NCBI GenBank assembly: GCA_903832005.1 | Contig: CAIKZO010000063.1 | Location: 1-42,853 of the forward strand | Source of the DNA: Enhydrobacter aerosaccus | GTDB taxonomy: Bacteria > Pseudomonadota > Alphaproteobacteria > Reyranellales > Reyranellaceae | Direction of reading: 5' to 3' | Length of the DNA stretch: 42,853 bases | Shown here: one piece after another, positions 33,491-42,071 of the stretch | Layout: every line of letters begins with the position of its first letter | Numbering within the stretch: position 1 is the stretch's first letter | Translations under genes and position numbers: made by a program | Notes under the pieces: model-generated | Databases searched by the model: none | What the model was told of the DNA's origin: nothing | Seen by the model: the letters and a program-made list of their open reading frames with translations, nothing else

Positions 33491-33852
33491 CCTCCTCAGA
33501 CCGCCGCATCTTCATCCGCGACTTCCGCCTTCCGGTCTCCATCGGCATTCACGACTTCGAGAAGAAGGGACCGCAGACCGTCGTCGTGAACGTCGACTTG
33601 CTGCTGGCGCCCGCCGACAAGGCGCACGGCGACCGGATCGCCAATGTGCTGAACTACGACACGGTGCACGACGGCATCCTGGCCCTGGCCACCTCCAAGC
33701 ACTTCAACCTGCAGGAGGCGCTGGTCGATGCAATCCTCGACCTTTGCCTCAGCCAGCCCGGCGTGGTCGAGGCGCGGGTCTCGACCGAGAAGCCCGACGT
33801 CTACAAGGATTGCCGTGTCGGCTACGAGTCCGTCCGCCGCCGCGACACCTGA
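33487..33852 (+). CDS. folB: Dihydroneopterin aldolase
   Basis: The 121-residue protein has the FolB pattern: [49 protein letters not shown], and a C-terminal strand with [13 protein letters not shown]. In E. coli FolB the equivalent glutamate and lysine are active-site residues and the octameric enzyme makes hydroxymethyl-dihydropterin. A GTG start overlaps the folM-like stop. The stop TGA overlaps the ATG of the EamA gene (TGATG). Confidence 0.9.
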   Translation: MTSSDRRIFIRDFRLPVSIGIHDFEKKGPQTVVVNVDLLLAPADKAHGDRIANVLNYDTVHDGILALATSKHFNLQEALVDAILDLCLSQPGVVEARVSTEKPDVYKDCRVGYESVRRRDT

Positions 33853-34775
33853 TGAGCCCGCAGCGCGGCCACATGATGGGCGCGTTTGCCGCCATGCTGT
33901 TCGTCGGCGTGAGCTGGGGCGCCAATCTGCCGGTCACAAAGATGATGCTGCTTCATTTTGATCTGCTGCCGATGGCGGCGCTGCGGACCGTCGCGGCTGT
34001 TGCGGTACTCGCGCTGCTGCTGGTGTTGATCGAAGGACCGCGCGCACTTCGGATCGGGATGCGCTTTGGTCGTTTCGTCGGGCTCGGCCTCATGATGGCG
34101 GGCTTCTTCGCGATCTATGCGATCGGCATCTACTTCAGCAACCCGATCACGGCGGCGGCGATCTCGGTGGCTAGCCCGTTGGTCTCGGCCACCACCGTGC
34201 GCCTGGTCACCGGCTCTCCGTTCGACAAAGGCTTCGGCACAGCGCTCGGTCTCACCGTGCTAGGGGGCGTGATCCTGGCGTCGGGCAGCCTGACGGGTGC
34301 GGCCCGCGTGACCTTCGGCGGCGGCGAGATCATCGTGTTGCTCGCCTCGTCCTTGTGGGCGCTCTACAGCATCAAGGCGCAGGTCTGGTTTGATCGGCGC
34401 GAGAGCCAGCTCCATCGCGCCTATGCCGCTTCGCTCTCCTCGGCAGCCTGGCTGATCGCGGGTGCTGTCGTGGCCATCGCCGGGGGCTGGGCCCGCTCGC
34501 CGTTCGGCGTTTCCGATGGCTGGGTCTGGACGCAGCTGCTGGCCACCGCCGTGCTGGCGAGCGGGTTGGGCAGCTTCACCTGGAACATCGGCGCGGCGCG
34601 TCTCGGCGTTGCGATCGCGGCCCTCTGGATCAATATCGTACCGTTCTTCGCCATCCTGTGGGCGATGGCTTACGGCTTCGTGCCAAACGTCTATCAGATC
34701 GCCGGTGGGCTGGTGGCGTTGAGCGGCGTTGTCTATATGCAGGGACGTAAACTCGCCGCCCTACGGACCGCATGA
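33852..34775 (+). CDS. EamA-family (DMT) transporter
   Basis: The 307-residue inner-membrane protein has about ten hydrophobic helices in two EamA repeats: WGANLPVTKMML early and SSLWALYSIKAQ mid, with a C-terminal LGVAIAALWINIVPFFAILWA. Members export amino acids, nucleotides or drugs, or flip lipids. The ATG at 33852 overlaps the folB stop by one base. The gene's own stop overlaps the ketoisomerase start (ATGA), so it sits in one transcript with folate and sugar genes; its cargo is unknown. Confidence 0.88.
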   Translation: MSPQRGHMMGAFAAMLFVGVSWGANLPVTKMMLLHFDLLPMAALRTVAAVAVLALLLVLIEGPRALRIGMRFGRFVGLGLMMAGFFAIYAIGIYFSNPITAAAISVASPLVSATTVRLVTGSPFDKGFGTALGLTVLGGVILASGSLTGAARVTFGGGEIIVLLASSLWALYSIKAQVWFDRRESQLHRAYAASLSSAAWLIAGAVVAIAGGWARSPFGVSDGWVWTQLLATAVLASGLGSFTWNIGAARLGVAIAALWINIVPFFAILWAMAYGFVPNVYQIAGGLVALSGVVYMQGRKLAALRTA

Positions 34776-35203
34776 CCGACGTTTCCCTCAAGAGCCGCAA
34801 CTGCCGCTGGATCAAGGTTCCCGGCGCCTCCGATCCGCGCGGCAGCGTCAATTTCCTCGAGCTGGGCAAGGGCCTCGACTTCCCGCCCAAGCGACTGTTC
34901 TGGCTGCACCATGTGGCGCCCGGCCAATGGCGCGGCCGGCATGGTCATCGCGAGACGAAGCTGGTGCTGATTGCCGCGAGCGGTGGGTGCCGGGTGCATC
35001 TCGACGATGGGCAAGTGACGGAGACGGTGGCGCTGGATGAGCCGACCCGAGCGCTCTATGTCGCTCCCTGGGTCTGGCACGAGCTGACCGACTTCGCGCC
35101 GAACACCACCATCATGGTGATCGCCTCGACCCTGTTCGAGGAGGCCGAGTACCTGCGCGACTACGAGACCTTCAAACGTGAAGTCGCGGAGCGCTTCCAA
35201 TGA
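34772..35203 (+). CDS. WxcM-like cupin sugar 3,4-ketoisomerase (FdtA/QdtA type)
   Basis: The 143-residue cupin resembles FdtA/QdtA, dTDP-6-deoxyhexulose 3,4-ketoisomerases. It has [31 protein letters not shown] with the two catalytic-type histidines, and [12 protein letters not shown] near the end. The reaction moves the keto group of dTDP-4-keto-6-deoxyglucose from C4 to C3. It is directly upstream of, and overlaps, a DegT-family aminotransferase that would aminate C3. FdtA versus QdtA stereochemistry cannot be told from sequence here. Confidence 0.82.
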   Translation: MTDVSLKSRNCRWIKVPGASDPRGSVNFLELGKGLDFPPKRLFWLHHVAPGQWRGRHGHRETKLVLIAASGGCRVHLDDGQVTETVALDEPTRALYVAPWVWHELTDFAPNTTIMVIASTLFEEAEYLRDYETFKREVAERFQ

Positions 35204-36306
35204 TCCCGTTCCTGGACATGAAATCCGTCTATGCCGAACTGAAGACGGAGCTCGATGCAGCGTACGCGCGGGTCATGGAATCGGGTTGGTACGTGCTGGG
35301 CAAGGAAGTCGAGGCGTTCGAAGGCGAGTACGCGGCCTTCTGCGGCACGCAGCATTGCGTCAGCGTGGGCAACGGGCTGGAAGCGTTGGAGTTGGTGCTG
35401 CGCGCCTGGAACGTGGGGCCGGGCGACGAGGTGATCGTGCCGTCCAACACCTACATCGCGACGTGGCTCGCTGTGACAGCCGTCGGCGCGACGGTGGTGC
35501 CGGTCGAGCCGACGGCGAATGGGCCCAATCTCGATCCCGAGAGGTTGGCCACGGCGATCACGCCGCGCACCAAAGCGATAATGCCGGTTCACCTTTATGG
35601 CGAGCCAGCCGACATGGACGCCATCATGGCGCTGGCGAACAAACACGGCCTCAAGGTGATCGAGGATGTGGCGCAGGCGCAGGGCTCGAAAGTGCGCGGA
35701 CGCCGCGCCGGGTCGCTGGGCCAGGCGGGGGCGCACAGTTTCTTCCCGACCAAGAACATCGGCGCCTTCGGCGACGGCGGCGCGGTCACGACAGACGATG
35801 GCGCGGTCGCCGATCGGATGCGCGCCTTGCGCAACTACGGTAGCCGCGTAAAGTACGTGAACATCGAGCGCGGCTTCAATTCACGCCTCGACGAAATGCA
35901 GGCGGCCTTCTTGCGGGTCAAGCTCAAGCATCTCGACCGTTGGAACGAGCAACGCCGCACCGTTGCCGCGCGATACGATGATAGGCTGGCCGGCATTCCT
36001 GGCCTGGTGCTGCCGCGCGTGCCGCAATGGGCCGAGCCGGTGTGGCATCTCTATGTCGTGCAGACGCCGCGCCGCGCCGAGCTGATGAAGGCTCTCGACG
36101 CGGCGGGCATTGGGGCACTGATCCACTATCCGATTCCACCGCACCTGCAGGAGGCCTATGGCGATCTGGGCTTCCCCAAGGGCTCGTTTCCGCTCGCCGA
36201 ACGGCTGGCGGAGACGGTCCTCAGCCTGCCCATGGGACCGCACCTCAAACCGGATGCGATCGACAAGGTCGCTGAAGTTGTGCGACGGGCACTAGAGACG
36301 AACTAA
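35200..36306 (+). CDS. DegT/DnrJ/EryC1/StrS-family sugar aminotransferase
   Basis: The 368-residue PLP enzyme starts [14 protein letters not shown] and has [52 protein letters not shown] and [16 protein letters not shown], in which K185 is the PLP lysine. The overall pattern is that of FdtB/QdtB C3 transaminases making dTDP-3-amino-3,6-dideoxyhexose. Its ATG overlaps the ketoisomerase stop (ATGA at 35200-35203). The 3' end overlaps the stop of the small convergent lipoprotein by four bases. Confidence 0.9.
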   Translation: MIPFLDMKSVYAELKTELDAAYARVMESGWYVLGKEVEAFEGEYAAFCGTQHCVSVGNGLEALELVLRAWNVGPGDEVIVPSNTYIATWLAVTAVGATVVPVEPTANGPNLDPERLATAITPRTKAIMPVHLYGEPADMDAIMALANKHGLKVIEDVAQAQGSKVRGRRAGSLGQAGAHSFFPTKNIGAFGDGGAVTTDDGAVADRMRALRNYGSRVKYVNIERGFNSRLDEMQAAFLRVKLKHLDRWNEQRRTVAARYDDRLAGIPGLVLPRVPQWAEPVWHLYVVQTPRRAELMKALDAAGIGALIHYPIPPHLQEAYGDLGFPKGSFPLAERLAETVLSLPMGPHLKPDAIDKVAEVVRRALETN

Positions 36307-36485
36307 CCGTCGATGCCATTGTAGTGACGGTAGTAGTCGCCCCGCGACTCGTAGTGCTTCTGGGGATTGTAGCCGTAGTCGTTCGAATAGCCGGCGCGAG
36401 CATAATCGTGATGCTCCTCGTAGGAGCAAGCGCCGAGGCCCGCTGCGAGCAGCGACACCACGGCAAGACAAATAATACTCTTCAT
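36303..36485 (-). CDS. Small tyrosine-rich lipoprotein
   Basis: The 60-residue precursor has a lipoprotein signal ([20 protein letters not shown]; lipobox LGAC). A mature part of 41 residues is rich in tyrosine, histidine and glycine ([20 protein letters not shown]). AAGGAGG is well placed before the ATG at 36483-36485. Function unknown. Family not recognised. The tyrosine/histidine content suggests surface or metal contacts but nothing firmer. Confidence 0.75.
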   Translation of the reverse strand: MKSIICLAVVSLLAAGLGACSYEEHHDYARAGYSNDYGYNPQKHYESRGDYYRHYNGIDG

Positions 36486-36592
36486 GGCAGCCTCCTTGTT
36501 GGTTGCGGGTGTTAACTGCGAGCGCGCCCCGCGGTTCCATGCAGCGGAGGCGTATGCCACAGTGCCGCCGGATTTCGAGGGGGATGCAGGCC

Positions 36593-37444
36593 ATGAAAAT
36601 CGGTGCGGTGATGTTCTTCACGGCGGATTCCATGCATCCCGCGGCGCTTGGCCGGGCACTCGAGGAACGCGGCTTCGAATCGCTCTGGGTGCCGGAGCAC
36701 ACCCATATCCCGTCCTCGCTCGGCTCGGCCTATCCCGCGACCGGCGGGCTGCAGCAGGCCTACTACGAGATCATGGATCCGTTCCTGGCGCTGAACACGG
36801 CGGCGACGGCGACCACCAAACTGAACGTCGGCACCGGCATCGCCCTGGTCATCCAACGTGACCCGATCGTGACTGCCAAGATGGTGTCGTCCATCGACCA
36901 GCTCTCGGCCGGCCGCTTCCTGTTCGGGGTCGGCAACGGCTGGAACGAAGCCGAGGTCGAGAACCACGGCACGGCGTTCAAGACCCGTCACAAGCTCGCG
37001 CGCGAGCGGATCGAGGCGATGAAGGCGATCTGGGGCAACGACGAGCCCGAGTATCATGGTGAGTTCGTCAACTTCGACAAGATGAAGCAATGGCCCAAGC
37101 CGTGGCAAAAGCCACACCCGCCGATCATCGTCGGCGGCGGCTTCCCCCATGCTGCACGGCGGGCGGTCCGCTACGGCAACGGCTGGATCCCGCGCGACGA
37201 CTGGGTCGAGCGGGACGGGCTGGGCGTTCTGGATCAGTTCCGGGAGATGGCCAGGGAAGCCGGCCGCGATCCGGCCGAGCTACCGATCAGTCTTTTCCGT
37301 GTGCCTGAAAACATCGAGCGGCTCCGGCTCTATTCCAAGCTCGGTATAGACAGGGTAGTATTTTCCCTGCCGGCCGGAAAGGAAGGCGAGTTAACACCCA
37401 TTCTCGACCGCTGGAGTGCCTTGAAGCGCCAGCTCGAGAGCTAA
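36593..37444 (+). CDS. LLM-class flavin/F420-dependent oxidoreductase
   Basis: The 283-residue TIM-barrel protein belongs to the luciferase-like monooxygenase family, in the branch with the MKIGAVMFFTADSMHP start, SLWVPEHTHIP, LVIQRDPIVTAKMVSSIDQLSAGRFLFGVGNGWNEAEVENHG, and PPIIVGGGFPHAARRAVRYGNGW. The last motif forms the flavin phosphate site. The cofactor may be FMN or F420. The ATG at 36593 was chosen over one nine bases earlier because the family begins MKIG and GAGGGGG is better spaced. Substrate unknown. Confidence 0.87.
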   Translation: MKIGAVMFFTADSMHPAALGRALEERGFESLWVPEHTHIPSSLGSAYPATGGLQQAYYEIMDPFLALNTAATATTKLNVGTGIALVIQRDPIVTAKMVSSIDQLSAGRFLFGVGNGWNEAEVENHGTAFKTRHKLARERIEAMKAIWGNDEPEYHGEFVNFDKMKQWPKPWQKPHPPIIVGGGFPHAARRAVRYGNGWIPRDDWVERDGLGVLDQFREMAREAGRDPAELPISLFRVPENIERLRLYSKLGIDRVVFSLPAGKEGELTPILDRWSALKRQLES

Positions 37445-37562
37445 ACCGGTCTCATAGCCGCTGATTCGACCCTCGGTGGCAAGATTTTCAAAAAGAATCG
37501 CATCCTTTAAGTTGTTACTGCGTTGGACCGTTTGCTGGAACGAACTCGAGGAGACCTCATCG

Positions 37563-38252
37563 ATGATGCTGAAATCACTGTTTGCAGTTGCCGGGGCAGC
37601 GCTAATGCTCGCCGCTTGCGACTCCCCCCAACAAGCCGTCTCTGCCCCGCCGCCGCCGCCTCCCGCGGCTGCACCGTCCTACATGGTGTTCTTCGACTGG
37701 GACCGCTCGAACCTGTCGGATCAGGCCATCGCCACCATCCGCCAGGCCGCGAATGCCTGGAAGGCCGGCGGTAGCCCGCATATCACTGCGATCGGCCACA
37801 CCGATACCTCGGGTCCGCCGGACTACAACATGGCCCTCTCGCTGCGTCGTGCGACGGCGGTCAAGAACGCCCTCATCCAGCAGGGTGTCGCCGGTGGCGC
37901 GATCGATACGGTCGGCAAGGGCGAAACGGATCTCCTCGTGAAGACCGGCGACGGTGTCCGCGAACCGCAGAACCGCCGCGTCGAGATCACCGGCTTCGCC
38001 GTTGTGACGGCTCGGACCGATCTGACGATCTTCAAGGACCCGCGCGCTTACTGTAAGGCGCTCAGCGACAAGTATCGCGAGTATCGGGTTGCGACTCCGG
38101 CATCGCCGGCGCCGCCGGCTGCCATCTACCAGTGCGAACAGGGTAACTACGACCAGGGCATCCCGACGCTCGAGAACACCCTGATCGACCTCAAGATCCC
38201 GCTGCCGGCTCCGGGCTATCGCTGGCCGGGCCAGCCCTACACGCCGGCTTAA
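37563..38252 (+). CDS. OmpA-family lipoprotein
   Basis: The 229-residue outer-membrane lipoprotein has a signal ending LAAC (C19 lipidated), a proline-rich linker (APPPPPPAAAP), and an OmpA C-like peptidoglycan-binding domain from about 45 to 145: VFFDWDRSNLS, GHTDTSGPPDYN and SLRRATAVKNAL, then REPQNRRVEI. After this come about 80 extra residues with two cysteines (AYCKAL, YQCEQG), absent from the related gene at the left edge. GGAG lies about 10 bases before the ATG at 37563. A strong terminator follows, so it is monocistronic. Confidence 0.92.
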   Translation: MMLKSLFAVAGAALMLAACDSPQQAVSAPPPPPPAAAPSYMVFFDWDRSNLSDQAIATIRQAANAWKAGGSPHITAIGHTDTSGPPDYNMALSLRRATAVKNALIQQGVAGGAIDTVGKGETDLLVKTGDGVREPQNRRVEITGFAVVTARTDLTIFKDPRAYCKALSDKYREYRVATPASPAPPAAIYQCEQGNYDQGIPTLENTLIDLKIPLPAPGYRWPGQPYTPA

Positions 38253-38284
38253 GCCGCCCGTCGTAGAGGAAACGGTAAAGACGG

Positions 38285-38313
38285 AAAGGCGGTCCCTCGG
38301 GACCGCCTTTTTC
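38285..38313 (+). terminator. Rho-independent terminator after the OmpA lipoprotein
   Basis: A stem AAAGGCGGTCC (38285-38295) with GGACCGCCTTT (38300-38310) and a four-base loop ends in a run of T. It nearly matches the terminator at 166-195, supporting common ancestry of the two OmpA genes with their 3' ends. Confidence 0.9.
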
Positions 38314-38317
38314 GTGT

Positions 38318-38785
38318 TCAGACGCCGCCAGGGCGCGCGCCGGAATCGCCTACGGAGAAATGGGCATGGACGACCTTCCACGTGCCGCCCTCGCGATGGA
38401 ACACCAGGGTAGAGCGGCTCATGAATTCCTGGCCCTGGTAGTTGATGTCACGCGGCGGTGCGCCGGTGCCGGTCCAGTTGCGCTGCGAGCGGCGGTGGCA
38501 CCAGATCACGGCCATCTCGGCGCCGATCTCGCCGCCGATATCGTACGGCGTCCAGTACGAGCCCTTTACGTTCTGGATGTAGAAAGCCCAGAGCCGACTC
38601 CAGTGCGCGGCGCCGTTGTAGGTGTGGCCGTTCAGGTTGAAGAAGGTGGCGTGCGGCGCCTCGCTCCAGATCGGTGCGATCGCCGGCCAGTCGAACTTCC
38701 CGTTGGCGACGAGATAGTCCTCGTGCAGGTCGAGCAGTGTCTTGCGGTCAGCATCCGTGCCGCCGACGATCTTGGCTTCAGTCAT
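38318..38785 (-). CDS. NTF2/SnoaL-like fold protein
   Basis: The 155-residue protein begins with a helix LLDLHEDYLVANGKFDWPAI and ends in strands with FMSRSTLVFHREGGTWKVVHAHFS, the signature shape of SnoaL_3/DUF4440 cone folds. The conserved terminal HAHFS is typical. Such proteins range from isomerases to lipid-binding or associated subunits. A start at ATG 38783-38785 gives the family length. It lies 11 bases after the start region of the TctC-like gene, on the same strand and downstream of it, so the two may be co-transcribed. Confidence 0.8.
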   Translation of the reverse strand: MTEAKIVGGTDADRKTLLDLHEDYLVANGKFDWPAIAPIWSEAPHATFFNLNGHTYNGAAHWSRLWAFYIQNVKGSYWTPYDIGGEIGAEMAVIWCHRRSQRNWTGTGAPPRDINYQGQEFMSRSTLVFHREGGTWKVVHAHFSVGDSGARPGGV

Positions 38786-38796
38786 GATGTCGTCTG

Positions 38797-39759
38797 TTAC
38801 TCCGCCTTGGCGCCGGACTTTAGCACCACCGCGCGCCATTTCACCGCTTCGGACTTCACGAAGGCCCGCGCCTCGGCAACCGTGCTGCCGGCCGGCTCGG
38901 CACCGATCTCGGCGACGCGCGCGCGAAACGTGGTGTCGGTCAGGATCTTGTCGATCGTGCTTGCCATCTTCTCGAGGATCGCCGGCGGCGTGCCGGTCGG
39001 CGCCGCCACCATCTGCCAGGAGGACGCGGCGTAGCCGGGCACGCCGGCCTCAGCCAGCGTCGGCAGGTCGGGCAGGGCCGGCGAACGCGTGGCCGGGCTG
39101 ATCGCCAGCGCCCGCAGCGCACCACTCCTGATATGCGGCAGGATCGCCGGAAGGTTGTCGAGCACGAGCTGCACGCGGCCCGCCAGCAGGTCGATCAGCT
39201 CCGGTCCCGTACCGCGATAGGGGACGTGCTGCATGTCGATGCCGGCCATGGTCTTGAACAACTCGGTGGCAATGTGCGAGGTCGAGCCCACGCCACCCGA
39301 GCCGTAGCTCAGTCTGCCGGGATTGGCTTTGGCATAGGCGATCAGCTCGGCGACGCTCTTTACCGGCAACGTCGGATGCACCACCAGCACGTTGGGCTGA
39401 AACGCGTAGAGGCAGATCGGATCGAGTTCCTTGTCCGGGTCGAACGGCATGTCGCCATAGAGGCTCTTGTTGTAGGCCAGCACGCCGGGCGCCGAGACCA
39501 GCCAGCTGTAACCGTCGGGCGGTGAGCTCGCGACCGCGGCGCCGCCGATATTGCCGCCCGCGCCGCCGCGATTCTCGACCACGCACGGCACCTTGAGCTC
39601 GGCCGTCAGCCGCTCGCACAGCAGCCGAGTCAGCGCATCGGTGGCGCCGCCGGCCGGAAAGGGCACGACGAAGCGCAGCGGCCGGTTGGGCCATTCCTGC
39701 GCGGACGCATGGGCGGTGAGAGAGGCGAGGGCGAAGACGAAGGCGACGAGAAGTCTCAT
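38797..39759 (-). CDS. Tripartite tricarboxylate-type periplasmic binding protein (Bug/TctC)
   Basis: The 320-residue periplasmic protein has a signal peptide (about 1-20, cut at ASA-Q). The Bug-family pattern follows: WPNRPLRFVVPFPAGGATDALTRLL, VENRGGAGGNIGG, YGSGGVGSTSHIATELF and HVPYRGTGPELIDLLAGRVQ. These proteins bind carboxylates or aromatic acids, often without transporter genes nearby, and no TctA/TctB is present. The start ATG at 39757-39759 lies five bases after the LLM gene's stop, so the genes probably share a transcript. Confidence 0.92.
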   Translation of the reverse strand: MRLLVAFVFALASLTAHASAQEWPNRPLRFVVPFPAGGATDALTRLLCERLTAELKVPCVVENRGGAGGNIGGAAVASSPPDGYSWLVSAPGVLAYNKSLYGDMPFDPDKELDPICLYAFQPNVLVVHPTLPVKSVAELIAYAKANPGRLSYGSGGVGSTSHIATELFKTMAGIDMQHVPYRGTGPELIDLLAGRVQLVLDNLPAILPHIRSGALRALAISPATRSPALPDLPTLAEAGVPGYAASSWQMVAAPTGTPPAILEKMASTIDKILTDTTFRARVAEIGAEPAGSTVAEARAFVKSEAVKWRAVVLKSGAKAE

Positions 39760-39764
39760 GCCTT

Positions 39765-40733
39765 TTAGCCAAGCGAAAAGCGGGCCAGCGCTTCCATGTC
39801 GGCCTCGGGGTCGGCCCCCACGAATGTCAGCACGAGATCGGTGACGCAGGCCGCGCTGTAAGCCGCGATTCGATTGGCGCATTCCGCTGGCGTGCCAGCG
39901 ATGGAGAAAGCTTCGACGAACCGTTCGTCGAGCGCCGCTGGCGCTACGTCGACTGACGCGGCGAAGTCGGCTGCGGGAATGCCGCTATGGTCGACCAGGC
40001 TCACCTTGGCTGCTGGCACTCTTTGGCCGAGGGTCCAGAACGTCTTGAGCATGCCTGACAGCACCGGCTTGATCGTGGCCAAAGCTTTCTCGCGATCGGT
40101 GGAAACAGCGCAAGGTACATACTGCACGAGACGTCGCGGGCGGGCGATCGACGCGGCATGGGCGGCAAATCCCGGCGGACACATGTTGGAAATCATCAGC
40201 CCGTCGGCGACCTGGCCGCAGAGCGCCAGTGCCTTCGGACCGCGCGCTGCCATCAGCAGCGGCAGGTCCGGCCGTCGCGGTGTGTAGGAGAGTTTGGCGT
40301 TCTCGACCGAGAACACCGATCCCGTGTGGGTGACGGTCTTGTCGGCGAGCAGCCCGCGCACGATGGCGAAGGTGTCCCGGAGTGCGCCCAGCGGTCGCGT
40401 GTTGTCGATGCCAAGGCGCTTGATCGGTGCCGCGAGCCCCGATCCCATACCCAACGCTGCACGGCCGTTCGACAGTTCGTCGAGCGCGCCGATTTCCATG
40501 GCGATCTGGGCGGGATGGCGAAGGTAGGGATTCCAGACGCCGATGCCGAGCTCGATGCGGCTCGTGGCGACTGCGCAGGCCGCAGCAGCAGCCATGACGC
40601 CGCGTTCCATCGGGTTCTCGGCGAACCAGACGGAGGAAAAGCCATTGGCTTCGGCGGCCCGGGCAAGTTCGATGGAGCGTTGCGGAGCCAGTCCGCCATG
40701 CAGGCGAAGGCCAAGACGAGGGGAGGGCTTCAT
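39765..40733 (-). CDS. LLM-class flavin/F420-dependent oxidoreductase
   Basis: The 322-residue TIM-barrel enzyme resembles the 5,10-methylene-tetrahydromethanopterin-reductase-like LLM branch: GLRLHGGLAPQRSIELARAAEANGFSSVWFAENP, LGIGVWNPYLRHPAQIAMEIGALDELSNGRAALGMGSG and LPLLMAARGPKALALCGQVADG. The last fits the flavin or F420 phosphate site. Substrate is unknown. It precedes the TctC-like gene by five bases, so the binding protein could supply its substrate. It is unrelated in close sequence to the LLM protein at 36593. Confidence 0.87.
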   Translation of the reverse strand: MKPSPRLGLRLHGGLAPQRSIELARAAEANGFSSVWFAENPMERGVMAAAAACAVATSRIELGIGVWNPYLRHPAQIAMEIGALDELSNGRAALGMGSGLAAPIKRLGIDNTRPLGALRDTFAIVRGLLADKTVTHTGSVFSVENAKLSYTPRRPDLPLLMAARGPKALALCGQVADGLMISNMCPPGFAAHAASIARPRRLVQYVPCAVSTDREKALATIKPVLSGMLKTFWTLGQRVPAAKVSLVDHSGIPAADFAASVDVAPAALDERFVEAFSIAGTPAECANRIAAYSAACVTDLVLTFVGADPEADMEALARFSLG

Positions 40734-40760
40734 CCCCTCCGGTTTAGCACGACTGGCCTG

Positions 40761-40940
40761 CTACTTGGCGGGTAAGCCGTCCGATCCGTCATGAATTTCG
40801 ACGGTGCCGATCGGGCCCACACCGGCGCTTTGGCTGACGACGGTGCGGCCGGACGGCGTCTGATGTTCGACCGTATCGGTGTGGTACGAGCAGGCGGCGA
40901 TCGCCACGGAGGCGAGCGCCAGGGCAATGAAAGCACGCAT
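40761..40940 (-). CDS. Small lipoprotein
   Basis: This 59-residue precursor has a clear lipoprotein signal (MRAFIALALASVAIAAC, lipobox AAC). The short mature part includes SYHTDTVEHQTPSGRTVV and ends GSDGLPAK. AGGAGACACCC precedes the ATG at 40938-40940. Longer overlapping frames in this spot (to 40972 and 41028) have proline/arginine-rich products and no ribosome-binding site, so they are shadows. Function unknown; it is one of two tiny lipoproteins in this part of the window. Confidence 0.72.
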   Translation of the reverse strand: MRAFIALALASVAIAACSYHTDTVEHQTPSGRTVVSQSAGVGPIGTVEIHDGSDGLPAK

Positions 40941-41011
40941 GGGTGTCTCCTCGGGTTAGGACCGGGAAACAACGCCCGGCAAACCGACGGGTTGCGTACT
41001 TCAGGTCCCTC

Positions 41012-42067
41012 TCAGCCCCCGAGGCCAAGCCGCTCGCCGCGGTAGGCGCCGCTCATGACCCGCTCCCACCAGGGACGATTGTCGAGGAACCAGCGCACCG
41101 TGTCGCGCAGACCCTGGTCGAATGTATGGCGCGGTTGCCAGCCCAGTTCCTGGCGGATTTTCGAGGCGTCGATGGCATAGCGCGCGTCGTGGCCGGGCCG
41201 GTCGGTCACGAACTCGATCAGCCGCTCGTGCGGCCGGTGCGGGCTGTCGGGCAGCATCTCGTCGAGCAGGCCGCAGATCGCGCGCACCACCTCGATGTTC
41301 GTGCGTTCGCTGTCGCCGCCCACGTTGTAGGTCTCGCCGGGCCGGCCATGCGCCAGCACTGTCACCAGCGCCTCGGCGTGGTCCTCGACATGCAGCCAGT
41401 CGCGCACGTTCAGGCCCTTGCCGTAGACCGGCAGGCGCTCGCCGCGCAGCGCACGGAGGATGATCAGCGGGATCAGTTTCTCGGGGAAGTGATACGGCCC
41501 GTAGTTGTTCGAACAGTTGGTGGCGAGCGTCGGCAGGCCGTAGGTGTGGTGCCAGGCGCGCACGAGATGGTCTGACGCGGCCTTGCTGGCGGAATAGGGC
41601 GAGTTGGGCGCGTAGGGCGTGGTCTCGGTGAACTTGCCGGTAGGACCCAGCGAGCCGAAGACCTCGTCGGTCGAGATGTGCTGGAAGCGGAACCGTGCCT
41701 TGGCGTCGGCGTCGAGGGTGCGCCAGTAGGCAAGCGTCGCCTCGAGCAGGGTATAGGTGCCGCCGACGTTGGTGGCGATGAAGGGCGCGGCGCCGTCGAT
41801 CGAGCGGTCGACATGGCTTTCGGCCGCGAGATGCAGGATGGCGTCCGGCCGGACTTCGGCGAACACCGCATCAACGGCGGCACGGTCGCAGATATCGACC
41901 TTGTAGTGCCGGTGGCGATTGCTGCTGCCCGCTTCTGCCAGCGACTCGAGGTTGCCGGCATAGGTCAGGCTGTCGACGTTCGCGACCTGCCAATCGGTCG
42001 TGCGGATGACGTGCCGGACGACGGCGGAGCCGATGAAGCCGGCGCCGCCCGTGACCAGGAGCTTCAA
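41012..42067 (-). CDS. rfbB: dTDP-glucose 4,6-dehydratase
   Basis: The 351-residue extended SDR starts [19 protein letters not shown] (NAD-binding GGAGFIG at 7-13). It has [35 protein letters not shown] with the catalytic threonine/aspartate/glutamate triad, [11 protein letters not shown] with Yxxx[19 protein letters not shown] and [10 protein letters not shown]. All are diagnostic of RmlB/RfbB. It converts dTDP-glucose to dTDP-4-keto-6-deoxyglucose. RmlA, RmlC and RmlD are not here, which fits an amino-sugar pathway using the ketoisomerase and aminotransferase at 34.8-36.3 kb. It follows the amino-acid ABC ATPase gene after four bases. Confidence 0.95.
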   Translation of the reverse strand: MKLLVTGGAGFIGSAVVRHVIRTTDWQVANVDSLTYAGNLESLAEAGSSNRHRHYKVDICDRAAVDAVFAEVRPDAILHLAAESHVDRSIDGAAPFIATNVGGTYTLLEATLAYWRTLDADAKARFRFQHISTDEVFGSLGPTGKFTETTPYAPNSPYSASKAASDHLVRAWHHTYGLPTLATNCSNNYGPYHFPEKLIPLIILRALRGERLPVYGKGLNVRDWLHVEDHAEALVTVLAHGRPGETYNVGGDSERTNIEVVRAICGLLDEMLPDSPHRPHERLIEFVTDRPGHDARYAIDASKIRQELGWQPRHTFDQGLRDTVRWFLDNRPWWERVMSGAYRGERLGLGG

Positions 42068-42071
42068 GAGG

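Noticed and set aside
33261..33851. Frame upstream of the EamA transporter in the same reading frame
   Set aside because: It overlaps folM and folB in another frame and has a proline/arginine-rich composition. The ATG at 33852 gives a normal EamA length.
40730..41028. Alternative minus-strand frames over the small lipoprotein at 40761-40940
   Set aside because: They are proline/arginine-rich and have no ribosome-binding site. The 59-residue frame has both a ribosome-binding site and a lipobox.
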